Origin: Burkholderia thailandensis E264
GTDB lineage: Bacteria; Pseudomonadota; Gammaproteobacteria; Burkholderiales; Burkholderiaceae
DNA: 64,000 nucleotides
NCBI RefSeq assembly: GCF_000012365.1
Contig: NC_007650.1
Location: 930,001 to 994,000 of the forward strand
Reading direction: 5' to 3'
In this document: in pieces, positions 54,866 to 63,649 of the stretch
How positions within the stretch are numbered: the first letter of the stretch is position 1
Layout of the letters: each line of letters begins with the position of its first letter
The notes under the pieces: generated by a model
Seen by the model: only the letters and a program-made list of their open reading frames with translations
What the model was told of the DNA's origin: nothing
Database searches by the model: none
Translations under genes and position numbers: made by a program

Positions 54866-55798
54866 ATGAATGTCCAAGTCGACATGGGGCGCGCGCTGGC
54901 CGCGCGCGATTGGCGGGCGGTCGCGGCGCTCGCGGTAGCGATGCCGGCGCACGCCGGCGCGGGAACGATCACCGACGACGATCTGCGCGCGGCGGGCGTC
55001 GATCGCCGCGTGCCGGAGCAGAAGCTCGGCGCGACGATCGACGAATTCGCGTCGGTCAGGCTGCCCGAGCAGATCGACGGCGAATTCGTCGAGGGCCGCC
55101 GCGCGAACCTCGCGGTGTTCGACGACGCGCGCGTCGCGGTGCGCAGCCACGCGCTCGCGCAGCGCAACTTGCTCGAGCGATGGGAAACCGAGCACCTGGG
55201 CGGCACGCTCGACGCGGCGGGCAGCGGCGGCGGCATCCAGCCGGACCCGATCCTGCAGCAGCTCGTCGACGTGATCGCGCAGGGCAAGTCGGACGTCGAC
55301 GCGTACGCGACGATCGTCGAGGGGCTGACGAAGTATTTCCAGAGCGTCGCCGACGTGATGAGCAAGCTGCAGGACTACATCTCGGCGAAAGACGACAAGA
55401 ACATGAAGATCGACGGCGGCAAGATCAAGGCGTTGATCCAGCAGGTCATCGACAATCTTCCGAAGATGCAGCTGCCGAAGGGGGCGGACATCGCGCGCTG
55501 GCGCAAGGAGCTCGGCGACGCCGTCTCGATCAGCGATTCGGGCGTCGTGACGATCAATCCGGACAAGCTGATCAAGATGCGCGATTCGCTGCCCCCTGAC
55601 GGCACGGTGTGGGACACCGCGCGCTACCAGGCCTGGAACACCGCGTTCTCCGGCCAGAAGGACAACATCCAGAACGACGTGCAGACGCTCGTCGAAAAAT
55701 ACTCGCACCAGAACTCGAACTTCGACAATCTGGTCAAGGTGCTGAGCGGCGCGATCTCGACGCTGACGGACACCGCCAAGAGCTATCTGCAGATCTGA
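54866..55798 (+). CDS. bipD: BipD, needle tip protein (SipD/IpaD)
   Basis: This 310-residue protein has an N-terminal helical hairpin, a central mixed domain and a long C-terminal helix (WNTAFSGQKDNIQNDVQTLVEKYSHQNSNFDNLVKVLSG), the coiled-coil helix of IpaD/SipD. It caps the needle and controls translocator insertion. The length equals the B. pseudomallei protein as I recall it. GAGG stands near the start. Confidence 0.95.
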   Translation: MNVQVDMGRALAARDWRAVAALAVAMPAHAGAGTITDDDLRAAGVDRRVPEQKLGATIDEFASVRLPEQIDGEFVEGRRANLAVFDDARVAVRSHALAQRNLLERWETEHLGGTLDAAGSGGGIQPDPILQQLVDVIAQGKSDVDAYATIVEGLTKYFQSVADVMSKLQDYISAKDDKNMKIDGGKIKALIQQVIDNLPKMQLPKGADIARWRKELGDAVSISDSGVVTINPDKLIKMRDSLPPDGTVWDTARYQAWNTAFSGQKDNIQNDVQTLVEKYSHQNSNFDNLVKVLSGAISTLTDTAKSYLQI

Positions 55799-55898
55799 AC
55801 GAGGCCGCGCGTCCACGCCGCCGCGTTCGCCGCGGCGATGCGCGCGGGCGCGGCCCTTGCCCCGATCCGAAGCAACCGACAAGAGGAAAAAATTCGCC

Positions 55899-58502
55899 AT
55901 GCCGCCGTCCATTCACCGATCTTCGTCCATCAACAGCACGCCGGCCGCGTGCGGCGCACGGCGCTCGTCCGGGCCCGGCGGCGGTCTGTCGGCCGACGTC
56001 GCGCGCGTGGCGAGCGCGCGCCGGCACACGATGCCGGAGATCGGCGCGCGGCGCGGCGCCGACGGCGATCGCGCCGCGCCCGCGCTGCGCGAATCGTTCC
56101 GGCTGCGGCTCGATACCGTATCGTCGCGCGCGGCGACACCGCCCGAGGCGGACCCGCGCGCGACGGCGGCAACGGATGGGACAGGCGCAACGGGCACGGC
56201 GGGCGGCCCATCGCACGGCGCGACGTCGCTCGATGCGGCGCGCGCGTGTCTGGCCGAGCTCGCCGGCGACCGTCGCGGCGCGCTGACGACGCTCGTCGCG
56301 CAACTGAACGGCCATGATCGCCGCGCGCTCGACCATCTCGCGCTGACGGTGCATGCGCTGCACCTGACGGTCGACGACGCGAGCCACGCGAAGGCGTTCG
56401 CCGGGATCGGCGATGCGCTCGCGTCGTTTCTCGCGGCCGCCGCGCGATCGAACGCGAAACCCGGCTCGACGCCGCGCGATCTGTGCGTCGAGGGCAATAA
56501 GGACTACCGGACGCTCTGCGAACGCGTCGGCGGGTTGCTGAGGACCGACGGCATCGCCGACGCGATGTTCGGCCGCGCGCGCGAGCGCGGCGACGCGGCG
56601 GCGGACGCGCTCGTGTCCGAGCGGCTCGGCGGCCGGATGGACGGGCACGTGCGCACGAACGGGATGGTGAACCGGCACGGCGGCGACGCGCAGCTCCGGA
56701 TGGCGGACGCCGCGCAGCGCTTCGCGCTCGGCGCGCGCCACGCGACGAATCTCGTCGACATGGTGGGCACCGCGCTCGAACTGCTCGGGCGCACCGATCA
56801 GTTGCTGAATGACGTCTCGCTGAAGCGGCCGGCCGCCGACCCGGGCGGCCCGCGCGCGCCGGGCGGCGAGCCGGCCGGGCCCGCCGGGCCCGCGTCGGGC
56901 GCGGCGCAGCAGCCGGCCGCGCCGGTCGTCGTCAACAATCATAACGAGAACAACGTGAACGTGAATCTCGACGGGCTGGAGAAGCTCGTCGGCGATCTCG
57001 GCAAGATGATGGGCGCGCTGCTCGAGCGCATGGGCGCACACGATCCGTCGCACGCGCAGCCGGCGGCGCGCGACGCGAACGGCCGCGTGCACGTGCGCAC
57101 GGGCGGGCACGCGACCGTCGTGAAATCGCCGGTGTCGGTCGCGCGGACGTCGAACGGCGGCGCGCCGGGCTCGCCGGCGGCGGACGGCACGCGCGGCGAT
57201 GCGCCGATGCCGCCAATGCCGCCGGCATCGCCAGCAGGCGGACCGTCGGTGGATGGGCGCACGCCGGCGACCAACACGGTCGAGCGGAGCGCCGGAAACG
57301 GCGGCGCGTCGCCGACGGGCGCGTGGCGGCGCGCCGACGACGGCGGATGGCGGATGGCGCGTGGCAATCCGGTCGTCAGGACCACCGAAGGTGCGACGCG
57401 GATCGATCCGTTCAGCCGCGTCGGCGCACGCCCGGCATCCGGCGCGGGCGCGACGGGGGCAAGGCGTGATGCGGCGGGTGCCGCCACGCAGCGAAGCGCC
57501 GTCAGCGAAACGGGCGGCGGCGCGGCCGATGCAACCGCGCTGCGCGGCGGCGGCGGCGCTGTGCCGGGCGGCGTGGCCGGTCGCGTGGAACGGCGTATTC
57601 CGGACGTGCGCGCGGGCGGCCCGGAACGCGACGCGCCCGGTGAGCGAGCCGCGGGGCCGAACGGCTCGAATGGGCGTTCGGTCGGGCAGCCGATGGCGGG
57701 GCACGCGCCGGCGGGCGGCTCGGATGCCGTCGATTCCGCAGATGCGTCCGGCGGCGGAACGGGCGAGCGCGCGACGGGCATGCCGCCCGCCACGGGCTCG
57801 TGGTCCCGCGATCCGGCGAGCGGCGGATGGGTTCGCGCGGGCGGCGCCGCGCCGCTGCGGTCGACGGAAGGCTTCGGCCGGCTCGACCCGTTTGCCGGCG
57901 CGCAACGTCATGCGTTCGCACCGGGCGCCTCGGCCGTGTCTTCGCCTTCGATTGCGCGGGCTTCGATGTCGGCCGGCTCGACGAGCGCGTCGCCTGCGGT
58001 GTCGTCCGTTGCGTCGCCCAATACGTCGGGGATCGCACCGCCAGTCGCATCGGGCGGTGCGTTGAACGTCGCATCAGGCGTTACATCGAACGTCACATCG
58101 GGCGTCGCGCCCGACAGCGCCGCCTGGCCGCGTCCGTCCGCGCTCGCGCCGCGCAACATCGATCCGCGCCGGATGAACCGTGCGCAGTTGGAGCGAGCGG
58201 GCCTTTATCCGCTCGTCGATGACGATGCTTCGTCGCCGTCGCCGTCGCCGTCGCCGTCGTCGCCGTCGTCGCAGTCCGCGCCGGCCGATGCCGTCGATGC
58301 CGCCGATGCCGCCGACGCGGGTGATGCCGTCGACGCGGGTGATGCGGCCGCCCGGCGCGCATCGTGGCCCGACGCCGGTGCGCCGAAGCCGGGCGCGGCG
58401 AAGACGTTCCCGAGCGTCGCGCCGGCCGCCAGAATCGTGACGACCGAAGGCGCGACGCGCGTCGGCTGGAACGATTCGATCGCCAAAGGCACGAAGCGAT
58501 GA
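55899..58502 (+). CDS. bapA: BapA, large T3SS-secreted protein
   Basis: This 867-residue protein is known by position as BapA, a Bsa-secreted protein of unclear role. The first 330 residues are helical. The middle has VVVNNHNENNVNVNLDGLEKLVGDLGKMMG. The rest is low-complexity Gly/Ala/Arg/Ser with a recurring module, W-R--(D)-GGW followed by TTEGATR/STEGFGR, at residues about 476-500, 635-660 and 848-855. Short Ser-Pro and Asp-Ala-Ala repeats near 58220-58340 come from 6- and 9-bp tandem units. The start at 55899 follows AGAGGA. Confidence 0.85.
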   Translation: MPPSIHRSSSINSTPAACGARRSSGPGGGLSADVARVASARRHTMPEIGARRGADGDRAAPALRESFRLRLDTVSSRAATPPEADPRATAATDGTGATGTAGGPSHGATSLDAARACLAELAGDRRGALTTLVAQLNGHDRRALDHLALTVHALHLTVDDASHAKAFAGIGDALASFLAAAARSNAKPGSTPRDLCVEGNKDYRTLCERVGGLLRTDGIADAMFGRARERGDAAADALVSERLGGRMDGHVRTNGMVNRHGGDAQLRMADAAQRFALGARHATNLVDMVGTALELLGRTDQLLNDVSLKRPAADPGGPRAPGGEPAGPAGPASGAAQQPAAPVVVNNHNENNVNVNLDGLEKLVGDLGKMMGALLERMGAHDPSHAQPAARDANGRVHVRTGGHATVVKSPVSVARTSNGGAPGSPAADGTRGDAPMPPMPPASPAGGPSVDGRTPATNTVERSAGNGGASPTGAWRRADDGGWRMARGNPVVRTTEGATRIDPFSRVGARPASGAGATGARRDAAGAATQRSAVSETGGGAADATALRGGGGAVPGGVAGRVERRIPDVRAGGPERDAPGERAAGPNGSNGRSVGQPMAGHAPAGGSDAVDSADASGGGTGERATGMPPATGSWSRDPASGGWVRAGGAAPLRSTEGFGRLDPFAGAQRHAFAPGASAVSSPSIARASMSAGSTSASPAVSSVASPNTSGIAPPVASGGALNVASGVTSNVTSGVAPDSAAWPRPSALAPRNIDPRRMNRAQLERAGLYPLVDDDASSPSPSPSPSSPSSQSAPADAVDAADAADAGDAVDAGDAAARRASWPDAGAPKPGAAKTFPSVAPAARIVTTEGATRVGWNDSIAKGTKR

Positions 58503-58780
58503 CGGCCGGCCCGCAACTAAGCGACGCCGCCGCGCTCGCGGCGGCGAAGACGCTGCTGGCCGGCATGCTCGGCGTGCCGGAAGCGCACATCGCACCGCAG
58601 CAGCGGCTGCTCGATGACCTGGCGATGGATTCGCTCGAGCTGATCGAACTCGCGATGGAACTCGACGAGCGCTGGAACATCCGTCTCGATCGCACGCGGC
58701 TTGCCGAAGTCGCAACGGTGGCGGATGTCGCCGCGCTGCTCGGCGCGGCCGCGCGCCCGGACGATTCGGGAGGCGCATGA
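58499..58780 (+). CDS. bapB: BapB, acyl carrier protein (IacP type)
   Basis: This 93-residue acyl carrier protein has the DSLELIEL phosphopantetheine site (Ser45). It overlaps bapA by ATGA and bapC by four bases. Salmonella SPI-1 carries iacP at the same place. The protein may supply acyl groups to a T3SS component or effector, or adjust secretion; in this locus BopA is an IcsB-like fatty acyltransferase, so a link is possible but unproven. Confidence 0.9.
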   Translation: MTAGPQLSDAAALAAAKTLLAGMLGVPEAHIAPQQRLLDDLAMDSLELIELAMELDERWNIRLDRTRLAEVATVADVAALLGAAARPDDSGGA

Positions 58781-59325
58781 GCGCGCGGCGCGCCGTGGCG
58801 GCACGTGTGCGCGGGCGCGGTGCGCGCATCGCGCGCGTTGCCGCGGCGTTCGCGATCGGCATCGCATCGGCGGGCGGCGTCGCGCATGCGGACTGCATCG
58901 ACGACGCCGCGCGGCGCTATGGCGTCAATGCCGATCTGTTGCGTTCGATCGCGTATTACGAGTCGCGGCTGAATCCGCGCGCGCTGCATCGCAATGGCGA
59001 CGGCTCGATCGATATCGGCCTGATGCAGATCAATTCGGTGCATTGGCCCGCGCTGCGCGAGCAGGGGATCGACCGTCTCCGGCTGTACGACGCGTCGGTC
59101 AACGCGCGCGTCGGCGCGGCGCTGCTGCGCCGGCAGATCGATCAATACGGCGACACGTGGCGCGCGGTCGGCGCGTACCACTCCCGCACGCCGGGCTTGA
59201 GCGAGCGCTATGCGCGCGCGGTTCACGACGTCTATGTCGCGCGGCCCTGGGCGGGAAAAGCGGCCGCACGGCGCGATGCGGCGCGCGCGCCGGGGCTCGT
59301 GATCGAGGAAGCGGCGGTGCAGTGA
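58777..59325 (+). CDS. bapC: BapC, lytic transglycosylase (IagB/IpgF)
   Basis: This 182-residue protein has a signal peptide (cut near AHA at residue 38) and an SLT domain with catalytic Glu62 in YYESRLNP and the GLMQIN motif. It opens peptidoglycan for the needle base. It overlaps bapB. The counterpart in Salmonella, iagB, also lies near T3SS regulatory genes. Confidence 0.92.
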   Translation: MSARRAVAARVRGRGARIARVAAAFAIGIASAGGVAHADCIDDAARRYGVNADLLRSIAYYESRLNPRALHRNGDGSIDIGLMQINSVHWPALREQGIDRLRLYDASVNARVGAALLRRQIDQYGDTWRAVGAYHSRTPGLSERYARAVHDVYVARPWAGKAAARRDAARAPGLVIEEAAVQ

Positions 59326-59821
59326 GCGGGTGACGACGGAGGGCGCGCGCCGACTTGGGCGGGGCACGCCGACGGCTTCGCCTGCGGGCGGCGGGCGGGC
59401 CGATGCGGATTGCGCCGATGCGTGCCGTTTCGGCATGCGATGCGTTTGAAGATGCCGCGCGCCGAGCAATACGCGATACGCGGCGATGTTCTGCGAACGG
59501 GACGCGATCGAAAGCACGCCGAAATGCGGCGCCGGCTCCGGGAATCCGGACGTGAATCGAGTGGGGGGCGGTGAGTCGGTTGGATTCGTCGGATACGTCG
59601 AACCTTGCGAAGCCGGCGACTCTGAGAACTCCACGAACTCCACGAACTCCACGAACTCCACGAACTCGCCGAACTCGCCGAACTCGCCGAACTCGCCGAA
59701 CTCGCCGAACTCGCCGAACTCGCCGAACTCGCCGAATTCACCGACCCCGCCAATCCCCACGAATTCAGCGATCCGAACCATCCGGGCGGATGCGCCGGAC
59801 GGTTCGGATCGCGCTACTTCG
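59326..59821. other. gap between convergent bapC and bopE with minisatellite
   Basis: This 496-bp gap lies between the 3' ends of bapC (+) and bopE (-). It is dominated by a 9-bp minisatellite at 59626-59742; the frame is open through it on both strands only because the unit is a multiple of three. An inverted GGTTCGGAT-type pair near 59775 and 59805 could act as a bidirectional terminator. No gene is supported. Confidence 0.5.
59626..59742. repeat. 9-bp minisatellite (4 x GAACTCCAC, 8 x GAACTCGCC, 1 variant)
   Basis: Thirteen head-to-tail 9-bp units are seen, four of one type, eight of another and one degenerate GAATTCACC. They lie in the gap between bapC and bopE. Confidence 0.95.
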
Positions 59822-60607
59822 TCATGCGCCGTCCGCCGCGTTCGCCGCGCCCTTCTCGTCGCGCGATGCGTCTTGCGCCGCGCGGCGGTACGTGGCTTCG
59901 AGCGTCTGCACCGTCTGCCGGAACTCGGCGAGCGTGTTCGAACGCTCGCCCGGCAACGCGTTCGCGACGAGGTCGATCGCCTGCTGCCGCGCATACGACT
60001 GAAGCTCGCGATACTCTGGGCGGGCGGCCAGCTCGGCGCCCATCAGCGTATCGGCGCGCAGCCGGATCTCGGTGTAGAGCGGATTCGTGCCGGCGCCGCT
60101 CGGCGTGAACACGCCTTGCTTGTCGGCGCCGGGCAGCCCGGTGGCGCGCGCCGCGTCGCCGAGCGCCGCGATGAACGCCGGCCGCACGTTGCCCGCGCGC
60201 GTGGCCGGGTCCATGCAGAACCGGTCCTTCGCTTCGCTGAAGATCGCGCAGAGCGTCGCTTCGTAGACTTGCCGGCCGAATTCCGCATCCTGCCGGATCT
60301 CCGGGGTACGCGCGTGGGCGACCTGCTTGACCGCCTCGTCGACGAAATGCCGGATCGCCTGCCTCGCGTCGCCCGTGGGCCGATAGCTGCCGACGTAGCG
60401 CACGCCCTGCAGTTTGACCCGGCCGGGCGCGCCGTCCGGCGCGCGGTGGCGGAACAGTTGCCCGAGCGTTTCGCCGATCTTGCTGAAGATGCGCTTGATC
60501 TGTTGTGCGAACGACGTGCGCGGCCGCGCTTCGCTGCGCTTGACGTGAACGTCGAACGACGCCTGCTTGACGTGCGTGAATCCGCCGATTCTCGGGTTGT
60601 AAGTCAT
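59822..60607 (-). CDS. bopE: BopE, SopE-like guanine nucleotide exchange effector
   Basis: This 261-residue effector resembles SopE/SopE2, activates Cdc42 and Rac1 in host cells and drives actin ruffling and entry. The catalytic loop GAGT lies at residues 171-174, matching the GAGA loop of SopE. The N-terminal 80 residues carry the secretion and chaperone-binding part. It is read leftward, divergent from bopA across a 632-bp gap. The start MTYNPRIGGF fits the known length. Confidence 0.95.
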   Translation of the reverse strand: MTYNPRIGGFTHVKQASFDVHVKRSEARPRTSFAQQIKRIFSKIGETLGQLFRHRAPDGAPGRVKLQGVRYVGSYRPTGDARQAIRHFVDEAVKQVAHARTPEIRQDAEFGRQVYEATLCAIFSEAKDRFCMDPATRAGNVRPAFIAALGDAARATGLPGADKQGVFTPSGAGTNPLYTEIRLRADTLMGAELAARPEYRELQSYARQQAIDLVANALPGERSNTLAEFRQTVQTLEATYRRAAQDASRDEKGAANAADGA

Positions 60608-61239
60608 GTCTTGCTCTCGGTTGAAGGGAAGGGAGTCCGGCGCGCCGGCCGCGTCGCGTGTCGTGCGACGCGGTGGCGGGCGCGGCTGTCCGGACCGTTC
60701 TCATTCTATGAAGCGAACCGTAAGGTCCGATTCCATAAATTGCTCATGCGCGGTGGGCGGGCCAGGTACGCGCCGCGTGCGCCCGCCCGCGAGCGCATGC
60801 GCGGATAGGTGGCCGAAGGCGGCCGCGCGCCGCGTCGGCGTGAATCGTCAAGGGCGACGCGACGCTCCGCGAACGGCCGCGCAAGCAGGCGCGGCCGTTC
60901 GCGGAGCCAGCCCGATGCCGCGCGGCGCGCACGTGCCGGCAATGGCGTGCGGTGCGCGATATGCGATGCGCGATATGCGATGCGCGATGCGCGCGCCCCC
61001 ATCCGCGACGCCGCGCCGCTTGCCGGCTCCGCCGGGATGTGCATCGAGGTCTGAGCGGAATCTGAAAGCGACGCCGGGCGAATGTCTTCAGCATCGATGT
61101 CGATGTCGAGCGGGGAAGGCGCGATCCGCCGGACGCGACGGCCTGCCCGGCGAGCGGCGTTCCGCTCGACAGCCACGCGCGGCCGCCAGCGCGGTTGCCG
61201 CGCCGTATCGGAATGTCTTGTAGTCGATAGGAGGAGATG
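60608..61239. promoter_or_regulatory. divergent bopE/bopA control region
   Basis: This 632-bp gap should hold both effector promoters, expected targets of BsaN-BicA. An AT-rich patch lies at 60700-60750 on the bopE side. A TGCGCGATATGCGA 14-bp unit is repeated at 60953-60966 and 60967-60980. No copy of the bicA/bprB motif was found in full. An AGGAGG at 61229-61234 serves bopA. Confidence 0.5.
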
Positions 61240-62778
61240 ATGATCAGTGTCGGTGCATTCGCCGCGTGCGCGCGGCAGGGCGAGCGTGTCGTCGTCGGCG
61301 ACGGCGCGCGCGGCCCGGCGGTGTCGGTCGCGAGGCTGGGCATGAAGGAGCGGTTGTTCGCGTTTCTCTCGCATGTCCCGCTGCTCAAGCACTGCGACGC
61401 GGTGCGGCGCTATGCGGAGCAGGTCCGCACGGAAAACCGCCGCACGCTCGAGGTGTTCGTGCTCGCGCTATCGAAGCGATATGGCCCGGAAGGCGCGAAG
61501 GCGGCGTTCGACTACGGCGCGCGGCGCGACGGCGCGCCGCTCGATCAGCGGCGCGTGCGCAACATGGTGTCGATCGCCGAGCACTTCCACGGCACGGGCG
61601 ACGCGAAGCCGATGGCCCGGCAAATCGTATTTCGGTCGTGGGAATGCCAGGGCCTCGATCATCCGGGGCACGCGTCGCTGACGATCAAGAATCAGGCGGA
61701 TGCCGATGCCGGCCGGCACGTGTACGAGCACGTCAGCTGGTGGCCGGATCGAAAACTGGGTGGCAAGGAGAATGTCAATCGCGTCGAGCCGAAGATGCAG
61801 GACGGATATCGGATCGACAAGCGCTCGGAGATTTCGACTACGACGGAACAGAGACTTCGTGAGGGCGACGCGGCGAGGAGAAAGATCCTCGCGGACGGCT
61901 TCAAATATGCGAATGAGGACGAGCGTCACGACGCGCGGTTTTTCCCGAGAGCCGGCCAGAAGTTGGACAAGGATGCCCAATGGGGGCTGAGCGCCCGCAA
62001 GGTCTATTTTCCGGCGATCGGATTCAACCACGACAAGCGCGATACGGATGGCCCGCGCGCGTTCGTGCTGTTCGGGCTGAACGAGGCGGCGATGCTGCGC
62101 GATGCACGCACCGTGAAGGAAGGCGCGAAGACGGGCGAGCTCAAGTTTCAGATGATCAGCAAAAAGGAAAACTGCGCGTCGATGGCGCTGCGCGTGCTGC
62201 GCGCCGGCGGCGCCGAGCACTTCGTGCCGTTTACGGCCGCATGGATCTCCGAGGATCCGAATCGCGCGCACGCCTATGCGCTGGCCGTGCAGGCGAGGAT
62301 CGACGCGCTGAACCAGCAGCGCGCCGACGTCGAGCGCCACTGCGCTCGGTTGCGCGGCAGCGCGTCGGTGCGGCAGGCGTGGCGCGCGTTCTCCGAGGCC
62401 GGCAATGCGTCGGGAAGCCCGCTCGCGGACCAGGCCGGCCGCGGGCGAGCGTCGGCGCACACGCGGCAAGCGCGGCTCGACGAGCATGCGCGCGAGGTCG
62501 AGCGAATCGGCGCGTCCTTCGCCGAGCTGTCCGCCGGGCGATCCGGCAAGCATCGCGATCGGGCGGACGCGGACCTGGCCGATGCGATGAAGCGTTGCGC
62601 GCCTTCAGCGCGCGACGACGTCGCGGCGCTGACGCGCAAGGCGAGCGTGCTCGTCGAGACGCTCGGCCGGCATCTCGACGCGCCGCCGCCGAGCGATTCG
62701 TCCGCGCTGAGGATGCTGGCCGCGCACGCGATGATCGGCCGGATCGAGGCGTTCATGGCGGACGCGATCGCCGCCTGA
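61240..62778 (+). CDS. bopA: BopA, IcsB-like T3SS effector (fatty acyltransferase)
   Basis: This 512-residue effector is related to Shigella IcsB, which attaches fatty acids to host Lys residues and helps escape autophagy. The catalytic His (HPGHASLTI, residue 144) and Cys (KENCASM, residue 312) stand at nearly the same places as His145 and Cys306 of IcsB. A helical C-terminal part follows. I chose the second of two adjacent ATGs (61240), which is better spaced from AGGAGG; the first is at 61237. The chaperone gene bicP lies downstream. Confidence 0.93.
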
Positions 62779-62959
62779 GGATCGCACAAAGATCGCAAAA
62801 GGGCCGCAAGGCCGCAAGACCGCATGAAGATCGCATGAAGGCCCCGCGAGGCTCGCGCAGCCGTGCGTTGCGCCGCTGCGCGCGGCCGATTCGATGCCGA
62901 TTCGATGCCCGGATTTCGATGCCCATGATATCGATGCCTGAGATGGAGAACCCCGAACG

Positions 62960-63415
62960 ATGAATACGCACACCGAATGGTTGAACGCACTGAGCGAGGC
63001 GGCGGGCGTGCCGCTCGACTTCGACGCGCACGGCCAGTGCTTCGTGCTGCTCGATACGCAACTGATGATCTCGATTCGCGACCGGCCCGACGCGCTCGTG
63101 CTGTACGGAATGGTCGGCGAGTTTGCCGAGCATGCGCCGGCGCAGTGCTGGAAGCGCATGCTCGCCGTCAATCTCGACTTGTCGGAAGCGGGCCATGGCG
63201 GTCTCGGCCTCGATGACGAAACGGGCGCCGTGATGCTGATCGAGCGCGTCGCGACGGCGAATCTCGGCGCGCGCGAATTCGTCGACGTATTCGGCGCGTT
63301 CGCGTTGCGCGTCGAAAGCCTGATCGGCGCATTCGAGCAGGCGGGCGCGTACGACGCCGACGCGCGGGGTCTCCCGGCGGATTCCAGCGCTGCGGCCCGC
63401 GTGTTGCGCGGCTAA
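62960..63415 (+). CDS. bicP: BicP, type III chaperone next to bopA
   Basis: This 151-residue protein has the CesT/Tir chaperone pattern: WLNALSEAAGVPLDFDAHGQCFVLLD at the start and a helix near the end. In Shigella the IcsB chaperone IpgA is likewise next to its effector, so BopA is the likely partner. The 181-bp leader contains short GATCGCA and GATTCGATGCC direct repeats. The ribosome site is weak. Confidence 0.88.
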   Translation: MNTHTEWLNALSEAAGVPLDFDAHGQCFVLLDTQLMISIRDRPDALVLYGMVGEFAEHAPAQCWKRMLAVNLDLSEAGHGGLGLDDETGAVMLIERVATANLGAREFVDVFGAFALRVESLIGAFEQAGAYDADARGLPADSSAAARVLRG

Positions 63416-63515
63416 AGCGGCGAGGCGGCGGCCGTGCCTGATTGCGGCGCACGATGCCCGCCGGCACGCGGTCGCGCGCGTCGCTCGATGCGCGCATGAA
63501 CCGGCGAAACAGATC

Positions 63516-63547
63516 TGAAATTTTCCGGTGATGTGCGCGCGCTACGT
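63516..63547 (+). promoter_or_regulatory. candidate BsaN/BicA box upstream of bprB
   Basis: This site aligns without gaps to 50606-50637 upstream of bicA: TGAAATTTTCC, CGCG and ACGT coincide at the same offsets. It lies 103 bp before the bprB start. Confidence 0.6.
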
Positions 63548-63649
63548 TCAAGGACATGCGCCGGCGCGAAGGGCGCGCGCTCCGTTCGGGCGACGCGTCG
63601 CACGGGCGGGCGCGCCGGACAGGATGCATCGGAGCAACAAGAATCGATT

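Noticed and set aside
59626..59742. CRISPR-like array
   Set aside because: The units are only 9 bp and directly adjoining without spacers, so it is a minisatellite.
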